The notes below the pieces were generated by a model. It was not told the DNA's origin and did no database searches. It was given only the letters and a program-made list of their open reading frames with translations. 32,976 nucleotides of DNA from Pseudomonadota bacterium. GTDB taxonomy: Bacteria; Pseudomonadota; Alphaproteobacteria; Sphingomonadales; Sphingomonadaceae. Made by a program: the position numbers and the translations under genes. The DNA lies in assembly GCA_963205175.1 (NCBI GenBank), contig CAUJIW010000112.1, forward strand, positions 1 to 32,976, given 5' to 3'. Shown piece by piece: positions 15,314 through 23,669 of the stretch (positions are counted from its first letter, which is position 1; every line of letters starts with the position of its first letter).

Positions 15314-18097
15314 CTAGAAGGTGACGCGGGCACCCACCTTCACTGTCGGGCCATATTTTTCATACTGCAGCAACCGCTGCCGGCCGTTGTAATTCTGGTA
15401 GGCGAAGTACTTCGCGTTGTTGACGTTCACCCACTCGGCATAGAGGCGGATGGCGTCGGTCAGCTTGTACTTCGCCGAGATGTCGATCTGGAAGTGGTTG
15501 TCGACCCAGCGATCCTCGTCGGCGGAACCACCGATCTCATCGAGATACTTGTCGCGATACGTACCGGCGACACGCAGGTCGATCGGCCCCTTTTCGTACC
15601 CCAGCACCAGGTTGAAGGTGTTGCGCGAGTTGGACGGCAGCGAGATGGAGCGACCGTCGAACAGCGTACCCTTCGACCAGGTGTAGGTGTAGTTCGCCTG
15701 CATCAGCAGACCGTCGAACGGCGCCGGCAGCATGGTGAAGACCTGGCTGTAGCTGGCCTCGATACCCGCCACTTCGGCCTTGTCGCCGTTGAGCGGAATG
15801 ATCGCCTCGGCGAAGGTCGTGCCACGATAGACACCGTTGTAGGGGGCATCGTCAGCCTCGAAGAAGCCGTCGATGATGAAGTTGTCGATGGACTTGTAGA
15901 AGCCGCCGAACGTCACCGCGGCGTTAGGCGCGAAGTAATATTCAACCCCGGCATCAAGGTTCCACGCGATGTACGGCTTCAGGTCGGGATTGCCGAACTC
16001 CGCTTCCTCATCCTCGTTGATGGTGAAACGCGGCGCCATCTTCGAGAGCTTCGGCCGCATCAGGCTCTTGTAGCCGGCCGCCCGCAACACCAGCTCGCGC
16101 TGCGGCTGGTAGCGCACGGTCAGGCTTGGCAGCCAGTCGGTGTAGCTGCGGTCAGAGCTGACCGGCGTCACGAACACATCGTCGCCATCGTCAGCAACGA
16201 GGTTGCCGCTCATCTCGTTCTTGGTGTGCTCGACGCGCAGACCGCCGATGACGCGCAGCGTATCGCTGTCCCAGCGACCCAGCAGGTAACCGGCGGCGAC
16301 ATCTTCCTTCACCGCGTAGTCGGTGCTGCTGGAATTGAGATCGATCTCATACTGGTCGGTCTCGAAGCCGCCCCGGTTGGCCAGCAGGAACTCCGCCGCG
16401 CCGGTCTTGCTGGCAACCGGGCCCATGTCGAGCAGGCGATAGGTCTGCTTGCCGAGCACATCGGCGAGAGTGTAATCGCCATCATAGTCGCCGTAATAGA
16501 TCATGTTGAAGTCGTATGACTTCTTGCGCCAGCGCGCCTTGGCACCAGCCTGGACCGTGAAGTCGCCGCCCTCCATGGCGAACTTGCGCGCCAGATCGGC
16601 CTTCAGGGCCCATTCCCGGTCCTGACTGTCCGACAGCGTCGTCAGTTCGGTGCGGTTGAAGCCATAGTTGGTGGGATCATTGACCTCGTCGGCGCCGCTC
16701 AGGATGGTGTAGGTCGGCACCCGGGCATTGCTGTAGTCCCACGCGATGTCCACGCCGTCCTCGTCGAAGCGGGCACGGAACCGGGTCGGATCGATGGAGA
16801 AGTCCTCCTTCTCCGTCGACTTGGCGTAGCTGGCGAACCAGTCGAACTTCCAGGTGCCGGTGTCGGTGTTGCTGCCCAGCACCACGGACTGGATGCGCTG
16901 GCGCTCGAAGCGGTCCTTGATGTCACGGCGGACCTCGATACGATCATCCGCGTCACTGAAGACCGCGCCATCGGCATCCCCCTCGGCGGGTTCGCCATCG
17001 AAGATGAAGGTGGTGCGACGACGATATTCCTGATCGTCGAACTGGCTCCAGTTGCCGCGGATGTAGGCGGTCGTGGTGTCAGACGCACGCCAGTCGAACG
17101 ACAGCGCGGCGCTGAAGCGCTCGCGTGTCACGTCGTAATCGCGATATTCAACCTCTTCGTTGTAATCGACGCCATCCTCACTGGTAGACCAGGTGGTCGC
17201 CTCGACATTATCGGTCTCGAATTTGCGCTTGTAATAGCTGATGCCGCCGGCAACACCGAAATCCTCGCCCAGCCGGGTCGAGAAGTCGAAGCTACCCTTG
17301 GGTGTCACCGTGCCAGCGTAATCGTTGTAGCTGCCTTCGGCGCGCACCGCATAATAGTCCTTCTTGCGATCGAAAGCGCTGGTGGTGTTGATCTCGATGG
17401 ACGCGCCGATGGTATCGCCGTCCATATCCGGGGTCAGCGACTTCTTGACCTCGATCGACTCAATGACATCGGACGAAATAACGTCCAGCGCCACCGACCG
17501 CACATCGGACTCCGGTGCCGGCAGGCGCACGCCGTTGAGCGAGCTGGAGTTGAGCTCTGGGTCAAGCCCCCGCACCGAGACGAAGCGACCCTCGCCCTGA
17601 TCGTTCAGGATGTTGACACCCGTCAGGCGACGCAGCGATTCCGCCACGTTCTGATCGGGAAACTGGCCGATGGCGTCGCGGGTCAGCACACTCGTCACAC
17701 CGTCGGCCGCCTTCTGGCGCGACAGCGCGCTGGCCTGGCTGGCCGCCTGACCGATGACCAGAATATCGGTGGCACCCACACCGGTGAGCGCGAAGTCACC
17801 GGTCGCACGGCCGGTGGCAGGCACCGCGATGGTCCTCGTCATCGTCGTGGCACCGATATAGCGCACTTCCACCGTGTAGTTTCCGGCAGGCACATCAGCG
17901 AAAATGTAAACGCCATCACGGTCCGTGGTGGCCGCGCGGCCGAGCTCAACCAAGCGCACGCTGGCGGCCTGCAAGGCACGCGTGCCCGAGGCGTCGACAA
18001 CGGTCCCAACGAGATCGCCGGCCTGGGCAATCGAGGCAAGAGAGACCGAAGCCAACAATCCGGCAACGATCTGGAGCTGCGATGAACGGAAAATCAC
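15314..18097 (-). CDS. TonB-dependent receptor with carboxypeptidase-regulatory-like N-terminal domain
   Basis: A 927-residue outer-membrane transporter. A signal peptide (1-26, ending IAQA) is followed by a carboxypeptidase D regulatory-like beta-sandwich (about 28-105; GTVVDASGTRALQAASVRL, ADVPAGNYTVEV). Then come a TonB-box-like DILVIG (111-116), a plug domain (about 125-235; FPDQNVAESLRRLTGV, VSVRGLDPE) and a beta-barrel ending in the terminal Phe typical of outer-membrane proteins. The start is a GTG at 18095-18097 with GGGGG about 10 bp upstream. It imports a bulky substrate with TonB/ExbBD energy. The substrate is unknown, but the adjacent alkaline phosphatase and the upstream Pho-box-like array point to a phosphorylated compound. 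It converges on the phosphatase gene. Confidence 0.94.
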   Translation of the reverse strand: MIFRSSQLQIVAGLLASVSLASIAQAGDLVGTVVDASGTRALQAASVRLVELGRAATTDRDGVYIFADVPAGNYTVEVRYIGATTMTRTIAVPATGRATGDFALTGVGATDILVIGQAASQASALSRQKAADGVTSVLTRDAIGQFPDQNVAESLRRLTGVNILNDQGEGRFVSVRGLDPELNSSSLNGVRLPAPESDVRSVALDVISSDVIESIEVKKSLTPDMDGDTIGASIEINTTSAFDRKKDYYAVRAEGSYNDYAGTVTPKGSFDFSTRLGEDFGVAGGISYYKRKFETDNVEATTWSTSEDGVDYNEEVEYRDYDVTRERFSAALSFDWRASDTTTAYIRGNWSQFDDQEYRRRTTFIFDGEPAEGDADGAVFSDADDRIEVRRDIKDRFERQRIQSVVLGSNTDTGTWKFDWFASYAKSTEKEDFSIDPTRFRARFDEDGVDIAWDYSNARVPTYTILSGADEVNDPTNYGFNRTELTTLSDSQDREWALKADLARKFAMEGGDFTVQAGAKARWRKKSYDFNMIYYGDYDGDYTLADVLGKQTYRLLDMGPVASKTGAAEFLLANRGGFETDQYEIDLNSSSTDYAVKEDVAAGYLLGRWDSDTLRVIGGLRVEHTKNEMSGNLVADDGDDVFVTPVSSDRSYTDWLPSLTVRYQPQRELVLRAAGYKSLMRPKLSKMAPRFTINEDEEAEFGNPDLKPYIAWNLDAGVEYYFAPNAAVTFGGFYKSIDNFIIDGFFEADDAPYNGVYRGTTFAEAIIPLNGDKAEVAGIEASYSQVFTMLPAPFDGLLMQANYTYTWSKGTLFDGRSISLPSNSRNTFNLVLGYEKGPIDLRVAGTYRDKYLDEIGGSADEDRWVDNHFQIDISAKYKLTDAIRLYAEWVNVNNAKYFAYQNYNGRQRLLQYEKYGPTVKVGARVTF

Positions 18098-18146
18098 GGT
18101 GTCAAACCCCCTGAATCTGGTGTCGGGGGTCGTTTGACGACAACAA

Positions 18147-18186
18147 GTGTCACCTTCGGGTCAGATTGATGTCACTTTGATTACAT
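18147..18186 (+). promoter_or_regulatory. Pho-box-like array (candidate PhoB binding sites)
   Basis: Four 7-bp direct repeats start exactly 11 bp apart on the plus strand: GTGTCAC (18147), GGGTCAG (18158), ATGTCAC (18169) and ATTACAT (18180). The known Pho box is a 7-bp repeat, CTGTCAT, with an 11-bp period, so this looks like two adjacent PhoB sites; the first and third repeats match best. It lies 50-90 bp upstream of the leftward TonB-receptor start and about 190 bp upstream of the rightward chemoreceptor. The repeat orientation is that usual for rightward transcription, while the distance better suits the receptor. Confidence 0.62.
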
Positions 18187-18216
18187 GACCGGTGGCGCGG
18201 GATATTCCCTGAACGG

Positions 18217-18234
18217 CGTGGCAAGGACGCCACG
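18217..18234. repeat. Short hairpin in the chemoreceptor leader
   Basis: Inverted repeat CGTGGC-AAGGAC-GCCACG between the Pho-box-like array and the chemoreceptor start. If transcription begins near the GATATT at 18201, this would form in the leader RNA. No function is known. Confidence 0.3.
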
Positions 18235-18378
18235 ATGCTGGTGACCGGCGCGCCACGAGCGGCCGAACCATATTTTCTCCACCAGCCCGGCGCCGGCGGG
18301 GGATACTTCAGCTAAACCGAATATTCACACCCTTACATGAATGCTAGCAGCAACAATCATGAAACTCCGCAGGTATGT

Positions 18379-20154
18379 ATGAAAATACAACATCTTAGCG
18401 TCCGCCTTCGCGCTTTCCTGTTGATTCCGCTGGTCGCCGCAGGCCTGGTGCTGGGCGTTGTCACCGCTGTCAACCTGGGCCATGAGCGCCTGACCGAGCA
18501 GCGCGAAACCGAACTCGCCAGTCTGCTGGATGTCGCGACATCGATGGTGGCGGGGTATCAGCGAGCCGTCGATGACGGCCGGATGACCAGAGCCGAGGCA
18601 CAAGCCGACGCGATCGCCCGGCTGAAGACGGTGCGCTATCGCGGCAGCGAGTATCTGTTCATCATCGACAACGACGTACGCATGGTGATGCACCCCAACA
18701 GGCCGGAACTCGACGGTACCAGCGTGCGCGACATGAAGGATCCCAACGGTGTCGCCCTGTTCGTCGAGATGGTCGACATCGTCAGGAAAAGCGGCTCGGG
18801 CATCGTGCATTATGCATGGCCGCGCACCGGCAGCAGCGAGCCGGTGGACAAGATGAGCATGGTCAAGGCCGTGCCCGGCTGGGGGTGGATCATTGGCACC
18901 GGCGTCTATGTCGACGACCTCGCCGCCCAGTATCGCCAGGCGCTGACCCAGACCCTGCTGCTGGCGGCCGCCTTCGTTGCCGCCCTGTCGGCGGTGATCT
19001 GGCTGGTGGTGCGCAGCATCGTGCGTCCGCTCACCTCCATCAAGACGTCCATCGTCGGCCTGTCCCGGGGCGATCTCGCCGTCGACGTGCCTGCCGCCCG
19101 CCGCCATGACGAGCTGGGCGACCTCGGCCGCGCCGCCCTGGTGCTGCGGGACAACCTGCAGGCCGCCGAGGCGTTGCGCGCCGAGAACGAGGCCGCCCGG
19201 CAGCAGAACGAGCGGCGCGAGCGCGAGCACGCCGAGCAGCAGCGCCGCCAGGAGGAAGCCGCCCGGGAGCGTGAGGCGCAGATGCGTCAGGCCGCCGAGG
19301 CCGAGCGGCGGGCACAGATGCATGCGCTGGCCAACCAGTTCGAGGCCGCGGTGGGCGCGATGGTGACGACGGTCCAGCAGTCAGCGCAGGAGATGCTGGG
19401 CCTGGCGACGACACTGGGCGACAACGTGCACGAAAGCAGCCGCCGCACCGCCACCGTCGCCAGCGCATCGGAGGAGGCCGCCGCCAGTGTCCAGAGCGTC
19501 GCCACGGCGGCGGAGGAACTGGAAGCCTCGATCCGCGAGATCAGCCGCCAGATGCAGGTATCCGCCACTGCCGCCGGCGAGGCGGTGGCCCAGGCCGAGC
19601 ACAGCAATCAGGAGGTCGAGGCGCTGTCGAACGTCGCCGGCCGCATCGACGAAATCGTCGGCATGATCCAGGCGATCGCCGAGCAGACCAACCTGCTGGC
19701 GCTCAACGCCACCATCGAGGCGGCCCGCGCGGGCGAAGCTGGCAAGGGCTTCGCGGTCGTCGCCTCGGAAGTGAAGAGCCTTGCCACCCAGACCGCCAAC
19801 GCGACGGTCGAGATCACCGGTCAGGTGGAGGCCATCAAGGCGCGCGTCGGCAGCTCGATCGCCTCGATCCAGGCCATCGCCGGCACCATCGCCCAGTTCG
19901 ACAAGATCACCACCACCGTCGCGGCGGCGGTGGAGCAGCAGGGCGCGGCGACGGCGGAAATCGCCTCCAGCGCGCAGCAGGTGTCGGCCGGCACCACGCT
20001 GGTGTCGAGCAATATCGTTGGCGTCAACGAGATCGTCGAGACCAGCCGCACGGTCGCCGAAACGGTGCGCAGCTCCGCCGCCAGCGTCATGCAGCGCGCC
20101 GACGATCTGCAAAGCGCGGTCTCCGCCTTCATCGCCGAGGTGCGCGCTGCCTGA
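18379..20154 (+). CDS. Methyl-accepting chemotaxis protein with periplasmic Cache domain
   Basis: A 591-residue chemoreceptor. ATG 18379 (MKIQHLS) is preferred to an in-frame ATG at 18337 because AGG lies upstream and the protein then begins just before the first membrane helix ([22 protein letters not shown], about 9-30). A single Cache_2-type sensor follows (about 35-195; [31 protein letters not shown]). Then come a second helix ([19 protein letters not shown]), a HAMP domain ([11 protein letters not shown]), a very charged Arg/Glu/Gln coiled coil, and the signalling domain with the hairpin-tip motif [19 protein letters not shown] and [10 protein letters not shown]. It relays ligand binding to CheA/CheW. 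The ligand is unknown; a Pho-box-like array upstream suggests a role in phosphate limitation. It ends with strong hairpins before a convergent gene. Confidence 0.93.
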   Translation: MKIQHLSVRLRAFLLIPLVAAGLVLGVVTAVNLGHERLTEQRETELASLLDVATSMVAGYQRAVDDGRMTRAEAQADAIARLKTVRYRGSEYLFIIDNDVRMVMHPNRPELDGTSVRDMKDPNGVALFVEMVDIVRKSGSGIVHYAWPRTGSSEPVDKMSMVKAVPGWGWIIGTGVYVDDLAAQYRQALTQTLLLAAAFVAALSAVIWLVVRSIVRPLTSIKTSIVGLSRGDLAVDVPAARRHDELGDLGRAALVLRDNLQAAEALRAENEAARQQNERREREHAEQQRRQEEAAREREAQMRQAAEAERRAQMHALANQFEAAVGAMVTTVQQSAQEMLGLATTLGDNVHESSRRTATVASASEEAAASVQSVATAAEELEASIREISRQMQVSATAAGEAVAQAEHSNQEVEALSNVAGRIDEIVGMIQAIAEQTNLLALNATIEAARAGEAGKGFAVVASEVKSLATQTANATVEITGQVEAIKARVGSSIASIQAIAGTIAQFDKITTTVAAAVEQQGAATAEIASSAQQVSAGTTLVSSNIVGVNEIVETSRTVAETVRSSAASVMQRADDLQSAVSAFIAEVRAA

Positions 20155-20175
20155 CGCGGCGGCCTGAACGGCAAA

Positions 20176-20205
20176 CGGGCGGACCGGCCCCGGCCGGTCC
20201 GCCCG
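20176..20205 (+). terminator. Terminator-like hairpin after the chemoreceptor gene
   Basis: Perfect inverted repeat with 14-bp GC-rich arms (CGGGCGGACCGGCC and its complement) and a 2-base centre, 22 bp after the chemoreceptor stop. No T-tract follows. It is symmetric, so it could end transcription from both convergent genes. Confidence 0.65.
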
Positions 20206-20217
20206 CGCGTGTGACAG

Positions 20218-20240
20218 GCGAGAGGGGCCACCCCTCTCGC
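20218..20240 (-). terminator. Terminator-like hairpin after the second TonB receptor gene
   Basis: Perfect 10-bp arms GCGAGAGGGG and CCCCTCTCGC with a 3-base loop (CCA on the plus strand), 6 bp beyond the receptor stop. It stands next to the hairpin at 20176-20205, so each convergent gene appears to have its own. Confidence 0.65.
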
Positions 20241-20246
20241 GGATCG

Positions 20247-22712
20247 TCAGAACTTTACGCCGAACGACACACCGAAGGTGCGCGGCTGGCTCGGGAAGCG
20301 CACCACCACGTTGGCGTTGCTGGCCACCGCCGTCCACGCGTAGGTGTTGAAGAGGTTGCGCGCCCACAGCGAGGCGGTCCAGCGATCGTCGAGCGCATGC
20401 ACGCCGATGCTGCCGTTGACCATGCCGTAGCCCTTGATCTTGTAGAGGTCGATGTCCTCGAAGATCGTGTTGCTCTTGCTCTGGTAGCGACCGTTGAGCA
20501 CGACCTGCAACGCGATGGAGTCATTGAGCGGCTGGTCATACATTGCCGACAGGCTGCCCTGGAACTTCGGGCTGTAGATGAACGGCGTGCCGGAGAAATC
20601 GACATTCTCCACGCCCGCCGCCGTGGTGCCGAAATATTCCGTCACCTCGGTGTGCAGCCACAAGGCGGTGGCGCTGAGCGTCAGCGACCGGACCGGTCGG
20701 ACCGTAACATCGACATCCAGACCATAGGCCTCCGACTTCGGAATATTGTCCAGCCGCGACAGCGCGGTGTAGATCGGGTCCGCGAAGTAGGTGCTGATCT
20801 GCTTGTCCTTGTAGTCATAATAGAACAGCGCCACGTTAGCCTGCATCCGCAGTGCTTCCACCGTCGATTTGAGGCCGATCTCGTAGGCCGTCAGCAGCTC
20901 CTGCTTCACCGGCCCGTTCTGCTGCGCCATGCTGGCCGCGTTGACGGGCGTGGTGCCCGATTTCGCGCCGCGCGACACCGAGGCGTAGCCGAGGAAGTCC
21001 GGGCTCGGCTTCCAGTCCAGCGCCACCCGCCAGGAGACATTGTTCTCGTCGAGCACCGAGCGGACCCGGCCGAAGGCACCTGCATCGGCATCGAACGTAT
21101 TGCACTGGTTCTCGCTGATCGGGTCGGCAAGTACGCCATAGGCGGTCAGGAACAGGTAGCGGTTGACAACATTGACGTTGGGCAGCATCGACCCGTTGTG
21201 GTCGCGCGAGCAGCCGCTGTAACGCTGCTTGTCCTCGGTGTAGCGGATACCGCCGGTCAGCTTGAACTGGTCGTTGAGTTCCCAGTCGGCGTTGGCGAAC
21301 AGGCTCCACGTCGTGGTCTTCATGTTCGCTTCATCGATATAGGTGCGGAATGCCTGGCTGATCTGCTCCAGCGTGTAGCCGCCGCTGTTGAACGGGGTCG
21401 CCGCCAGCGTGGCACCATAGTAACGGATCAGCCCGACGTTGGCATTCTGGCCAAGCAGGGTGCGGTTGCTGTCGAGAATCTTGTCCCGCGCGTAATAGCC
21501 GCCCACCAGCCAGTTCACTGGCCCGGACACGCCTTCGATATGCAGATCCTCGGCGAAGGACTTGATGCGCCCCACCCCGTTCTGGACCAGAATTTCATAA
21601 GGGGCGCCACTCCAGTCGAACAGGGCGTCGCGCTTGAAGTCATTGTAACTGGTCAGCGATACCAGCTTGATGTTGTCGGTGATGTCCTGGTCCAGTCGCA
21701 ATTTCAGGCCAAGGAAGCGGTTGCCCTCGTTCAGCCGGCCATCCAGGCCTTCGCCGATACCGATGTCCGTCGCCCGCTGGGCATAGGGTGCCCAGTCGGC
21801 CTGGCTGGCCTTGGTCGGCTGGTTGTTGGCGATGTAGTCCACCAGACCCGGCGCGTTGAACGGGCTGCTGGCGGTGGCGGGGCTGAAGCCGATGCCCTGG
21901 CCGGCGACGGTGTCCGAGTTGTTGCGCCACCAGGTCACCGACAGGTCGATGTTGGTGCCTTCCGCCGGCTGCACCGCCAGCGCGCCGCGCAGGCCGTATT
22001 TCTCCACCTTGCCCAGACGCTCGTCACGGCTGTTGGACTTCTGCCAGCCCTTGTCGCTGTTCTCGCTACGGAAGGCCAGACGTGCCTGCACGCCCTCGGT
22101 CAGCGGGCCGGAGATGTAGCCGCCGATGTTGTAGGTCTGATAGTTGCCCAGGTCGGCGTTCAGCGCGGCCTTGAACTCGTCGGTCGGCTTTGCGGTGACG
22201 AAGTTGATCAGGCCCGCCGTGGTATTGCGGCCATAGAGCGTGCCCTGGGGGCCCTTCAGCACCTCGACGCGCTCAAGATCCATCACCGGGCCGGTATTCA
22301 TGATCGGGTAGGCGTAGGCCACTTCATCGACGTAGGTGCCAACGGTCGACGTGGCGGACAGATTGATGGTGTTGAAGCCGATGCCGCGCATCGTATAGGT
22401 GGGGACGCCCTGATAGCTTTGGGACACCGTGAAGCTCGGTACCACGGTGGTGATGTCAGACACCGTATTGACCCGCATCGCGGTCAGCTTATCGGAATCG
22501 AAGGCCTGGATCGCCATGCCGACATCGTTGATCGATTCGGCGCGCCGCTGCGCGGTGACGATGATGTCCTGCAGCATGGTGTAATCTTCACCGCCGGAAG
22601 ACGCTGCCGCGGCCTGCCCCCCAGCAGTCTGGGCCAGCGCCGCCGGCGCCAGAACGGATGTTGTCAGGGCGCAAACAGCCGCACCTGCCCAAAGAATCGA
22701 ACGATAATCCAT
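20247..22712 (-). CDS. TonB-dependent receptor
   Basis: An 821-residue outer-membrane receptor. ATG 22712 (MDYRSILWAG) is chosen because a GGGGGGAG site lies about 9 bp upstream and a clear signal peptide starts there, cleaved near ALAQ (about residue 28); the longer frame from 22757 is unlikely. A TonB-box-like DIIVTAQRR is followed by a plug domain with ERVEVLKGPQGTLYGRNTTAGLINFVT, the standard IRPQGT-type strand. The barrel ends in FGVSFGVKF, with a terminal Phe. Unlike the other receptor here it has no N-terminal regulatory sandwich. This short type is much expanded in sphingomonads, where members serve plant-derived or lipophilic compounds. It is divergent from a LuxR regulator with a lux box between, so it is probably under its control. 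Confidence 0.94.
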   Translation of the reverse strand: MDYRSILWAGAAVCALTTSVLAPAALAQTAGGQAAAASSGGEDYTMLQDIIVTAQRRAESINDVGMAIQAFDSDKLTAMRVNTVSDITTVVPSFTVSQSYQGVPTYTMRGIGFNTINLSATSTVGTYVDEVAYAYPIMNTGPVMDLERVEVLKGPQGTLYGRNTTAGLINFVTAKPTDEFKAALNADLGNYQTYNIGGYISGPLTEGVQARLAFRSENSDKGWQKSNSRDERLGKVEKYGLRGALAVQPAEGTNIDLSVTWWRNNSDTVAGQGIGFSPATASSPFNAPGLVDYIANNQPTKASQADWAPYAQRATDIGIGEGLDGRLNEGNRFLGLKLRLDQDITDNIKLVSLTSYNDFKRDALFDWSGAPYEILVQNGVGRIKSFAEDLHIEGVSGPVNWLVGGYYARDKILDSNRTLLGQNANVGLIRYYGATLAATPFNSGGYTLEQISQAFRTYIDEANMKTTTWSLFANADWELNDQFKLTGGIRYTEDKQRYSGCSRDHNGSMLPNVNVVNRYLFLTAYGVLADPISENQCNTFDADAGAFGRVRSVLDENNVSWRVALDWKPSPDFLGYASVSRGAKSGTTPVNAASMAQQNGPVKQELLTAYEIGLKSTVEALRMQANVALFYYDYKDKQISTYFADPIYTALSRLDNIPKSEAYGLDVDVTVRPVRSLTLSATALWLHTEVTEYFGTTAAGVENVDFSGTPFIYSPKFQGSLSAMYDQPLNDSIALQVVLNGRYQSKSNTIFEDIDLYKIKGYGMVNGSIGVHALDDRWTASLWARNLFNTYAWTAVASNANVVVRFPSQPRTFGVSFGVKF

Positions 22713-22817
22713 GAATCTGAACTCCCCCCCGCCGGACCCCATTGATTGTGTTGGCACTTTGTAATGCGATGGGTGTAGCCGGCTTCAAGGCTGGCAGGAT
22801 CGCGTTGCGGCGGAGTA

Positions 22818-22843
22818 CTATCAACCTGATAGCCGTATCAGGG
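22818..22843. promoter_or_regulatory. Lux-box-like dyad between luxR and the TonB receptor gene
   Basis: At 22824-22843 the sequence reads ACCTGATA-GCCG-TATCAGGG, a 20-bp dyad with perfect inner arms CCTGATA/TATCAGG. It fits the lux/las-box rule (CT, 12 bases, AG within 20 bp). A second perfect dyad, CTATCA-ACC-TGATAG (22818-22832), overlaps its left half. The site ends 15 bp before the luxR ATG, inside or beside the luxR promoter, and 112 bp upstream of the divergent receptor start. Autorepression of luxR and activation of the receptor gene are both possible. Confidence 0.7.
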
Positions 22844-22858
22844 TAGTAAAGGGAGAAG

Positions 22859-23608
22859 ATGGGAATGGATGCGGAACGGCGGGCGCTGTGGGAGCAGACC
22901 GCCCGGTTCGTCGAAGCGGTGAAGGCCGCCGGGGAGGCCAACGGCTTGCCGTACATTGCCGCCCAGAGCGATCTGGGCGACCCGGAGCCGATGTGCGACG
23001 CCGACGGCCGCCCTTACGCCGAAACCAGTTTCCGCTGGTTCGGTCCGTTCGACCAGTACTGGCGCAACCGCCGGCTGGCACTGGACTCCCCGTTCCTCAA
23101 TGCCGCGCGGATGATCGCCGAGCCCTTCTATTTCGCCGATGGCCGGCTGCACAGCTGGCGGGCGACCCGGCTGCTCGATGACTTCGACTGCACGCAGGTG
23201 ACACGGCTCAGCGGCATCACCGCCGCCATCATCACGCCGGTGCATCTGCCACGCGGCATCATTGGCACGATGGTATGGGCCTCCCCCACCACGATGGATA
23301 TCGCCCACGTGTTCACGAACCAGGCCGAGCACCTCCACGCGCTCGCCCTGCGGCTGATCGCCAGCCACGCCGAGGCCGCCGGGCGGCCACGCAACGCCGC
23401 GGCGCCTGCCGCACTCACCCGGCGCGAGGTGCAGTGCCTGCGCTGGGCGGCCGCCGGCAAGACCGACGGCGAGATCGGCATCATCCTGTCGCTATCGATC
23501 TCGACGGTGCGCTTTCACCTGCGCAATGCCTCGGCCAAGCTCGGCGCCACGGGCCGCGCGCAGGCGATCCAGGCCGCCGCCGGTCTTGGCTTCGTCGGCG
23601 CCCGCTGA
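22859..23608 (+). CDS. LuxR family regulator with autoinducer-binding domain (LuxR solo)
   Basis: A 249-residue regulator. The N-terminal part (about 10-170) has the autoinducer-binding domain pattern: YWRNRRLALDSPFLNAAR, PFYF and GITAAIITPVHLPRGIIG. Compared with TraR, the key Asp (D76) and a Tyr (Y67) are kept, but the usual Trp before them is absent and DP is DSP, so the ligand may not be a standard acyl-homoserine lactone. The C-terminal LuxR HTH (about 186-247; LTRREVQCLRWAAAGKTDGEIG, STVRFHLRNASAKLG) is complete. No luxI-type synthase is in the window. Start 22859 has GGGAGA close by; an ATG at 22865 has better spacing. It may be cotranscribed with the acyl-CoA dehydrogenase gene 61 bp downstream. 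Confidence 0.9.
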   Translation: MGMDAERRALWEQTARFVEAVKAAGEANGLPYIAAQSDLGDPEPMCDADGRPYAETSFRWFGPFDQYWRNRRLALDSPFLNAARMIAEPFYFADGRLHSWRATRLLDDFDCTQVTRLSGITAAIITPVHLPRGIIGTMVWASPTTMDIAHVFTNQAEHLHALALRLIASHAEAAGRPRNAAAPAALTRREVQCLRWAAAGKTDGEIGIILSLSISTVRFHLRNASAKLGATGRAQAIQAAAGLGFVGAR

Positions 23609-23669
23609 GTCCCCCCTGTAACGTCCGCCAGCTTGCAAGAGAGGCGCCGGACACGCGATTCCGGCCGCC

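Noticed and set aside
14913-15324. Small genes in the gap between alkaline phosphatase and the TonB receptor
   Set aside because: Several frames of about 80-130 residues exist on both strands, but they overlap each other, lack ribosome sites and have low-complexity Arg/Ala/Pro-rich products.
22726-22732. C-run near the second TonB receptor start as a phase-variation tract
   Set aside because: It lies in the ribosome-binding region as a G-rich site, not in the reading frame, and a 7-base run is common in this GC-rich DNA.
20211-22745. 844-residue plus-strand frame opposite the second TonB receptor
   Set aside because: Its composition (rich in Arg, His, Val, Gln) is typical of an antisense shadow, and the minus-strand receptor is unmistakable with a signal peptide, plug and barrel.
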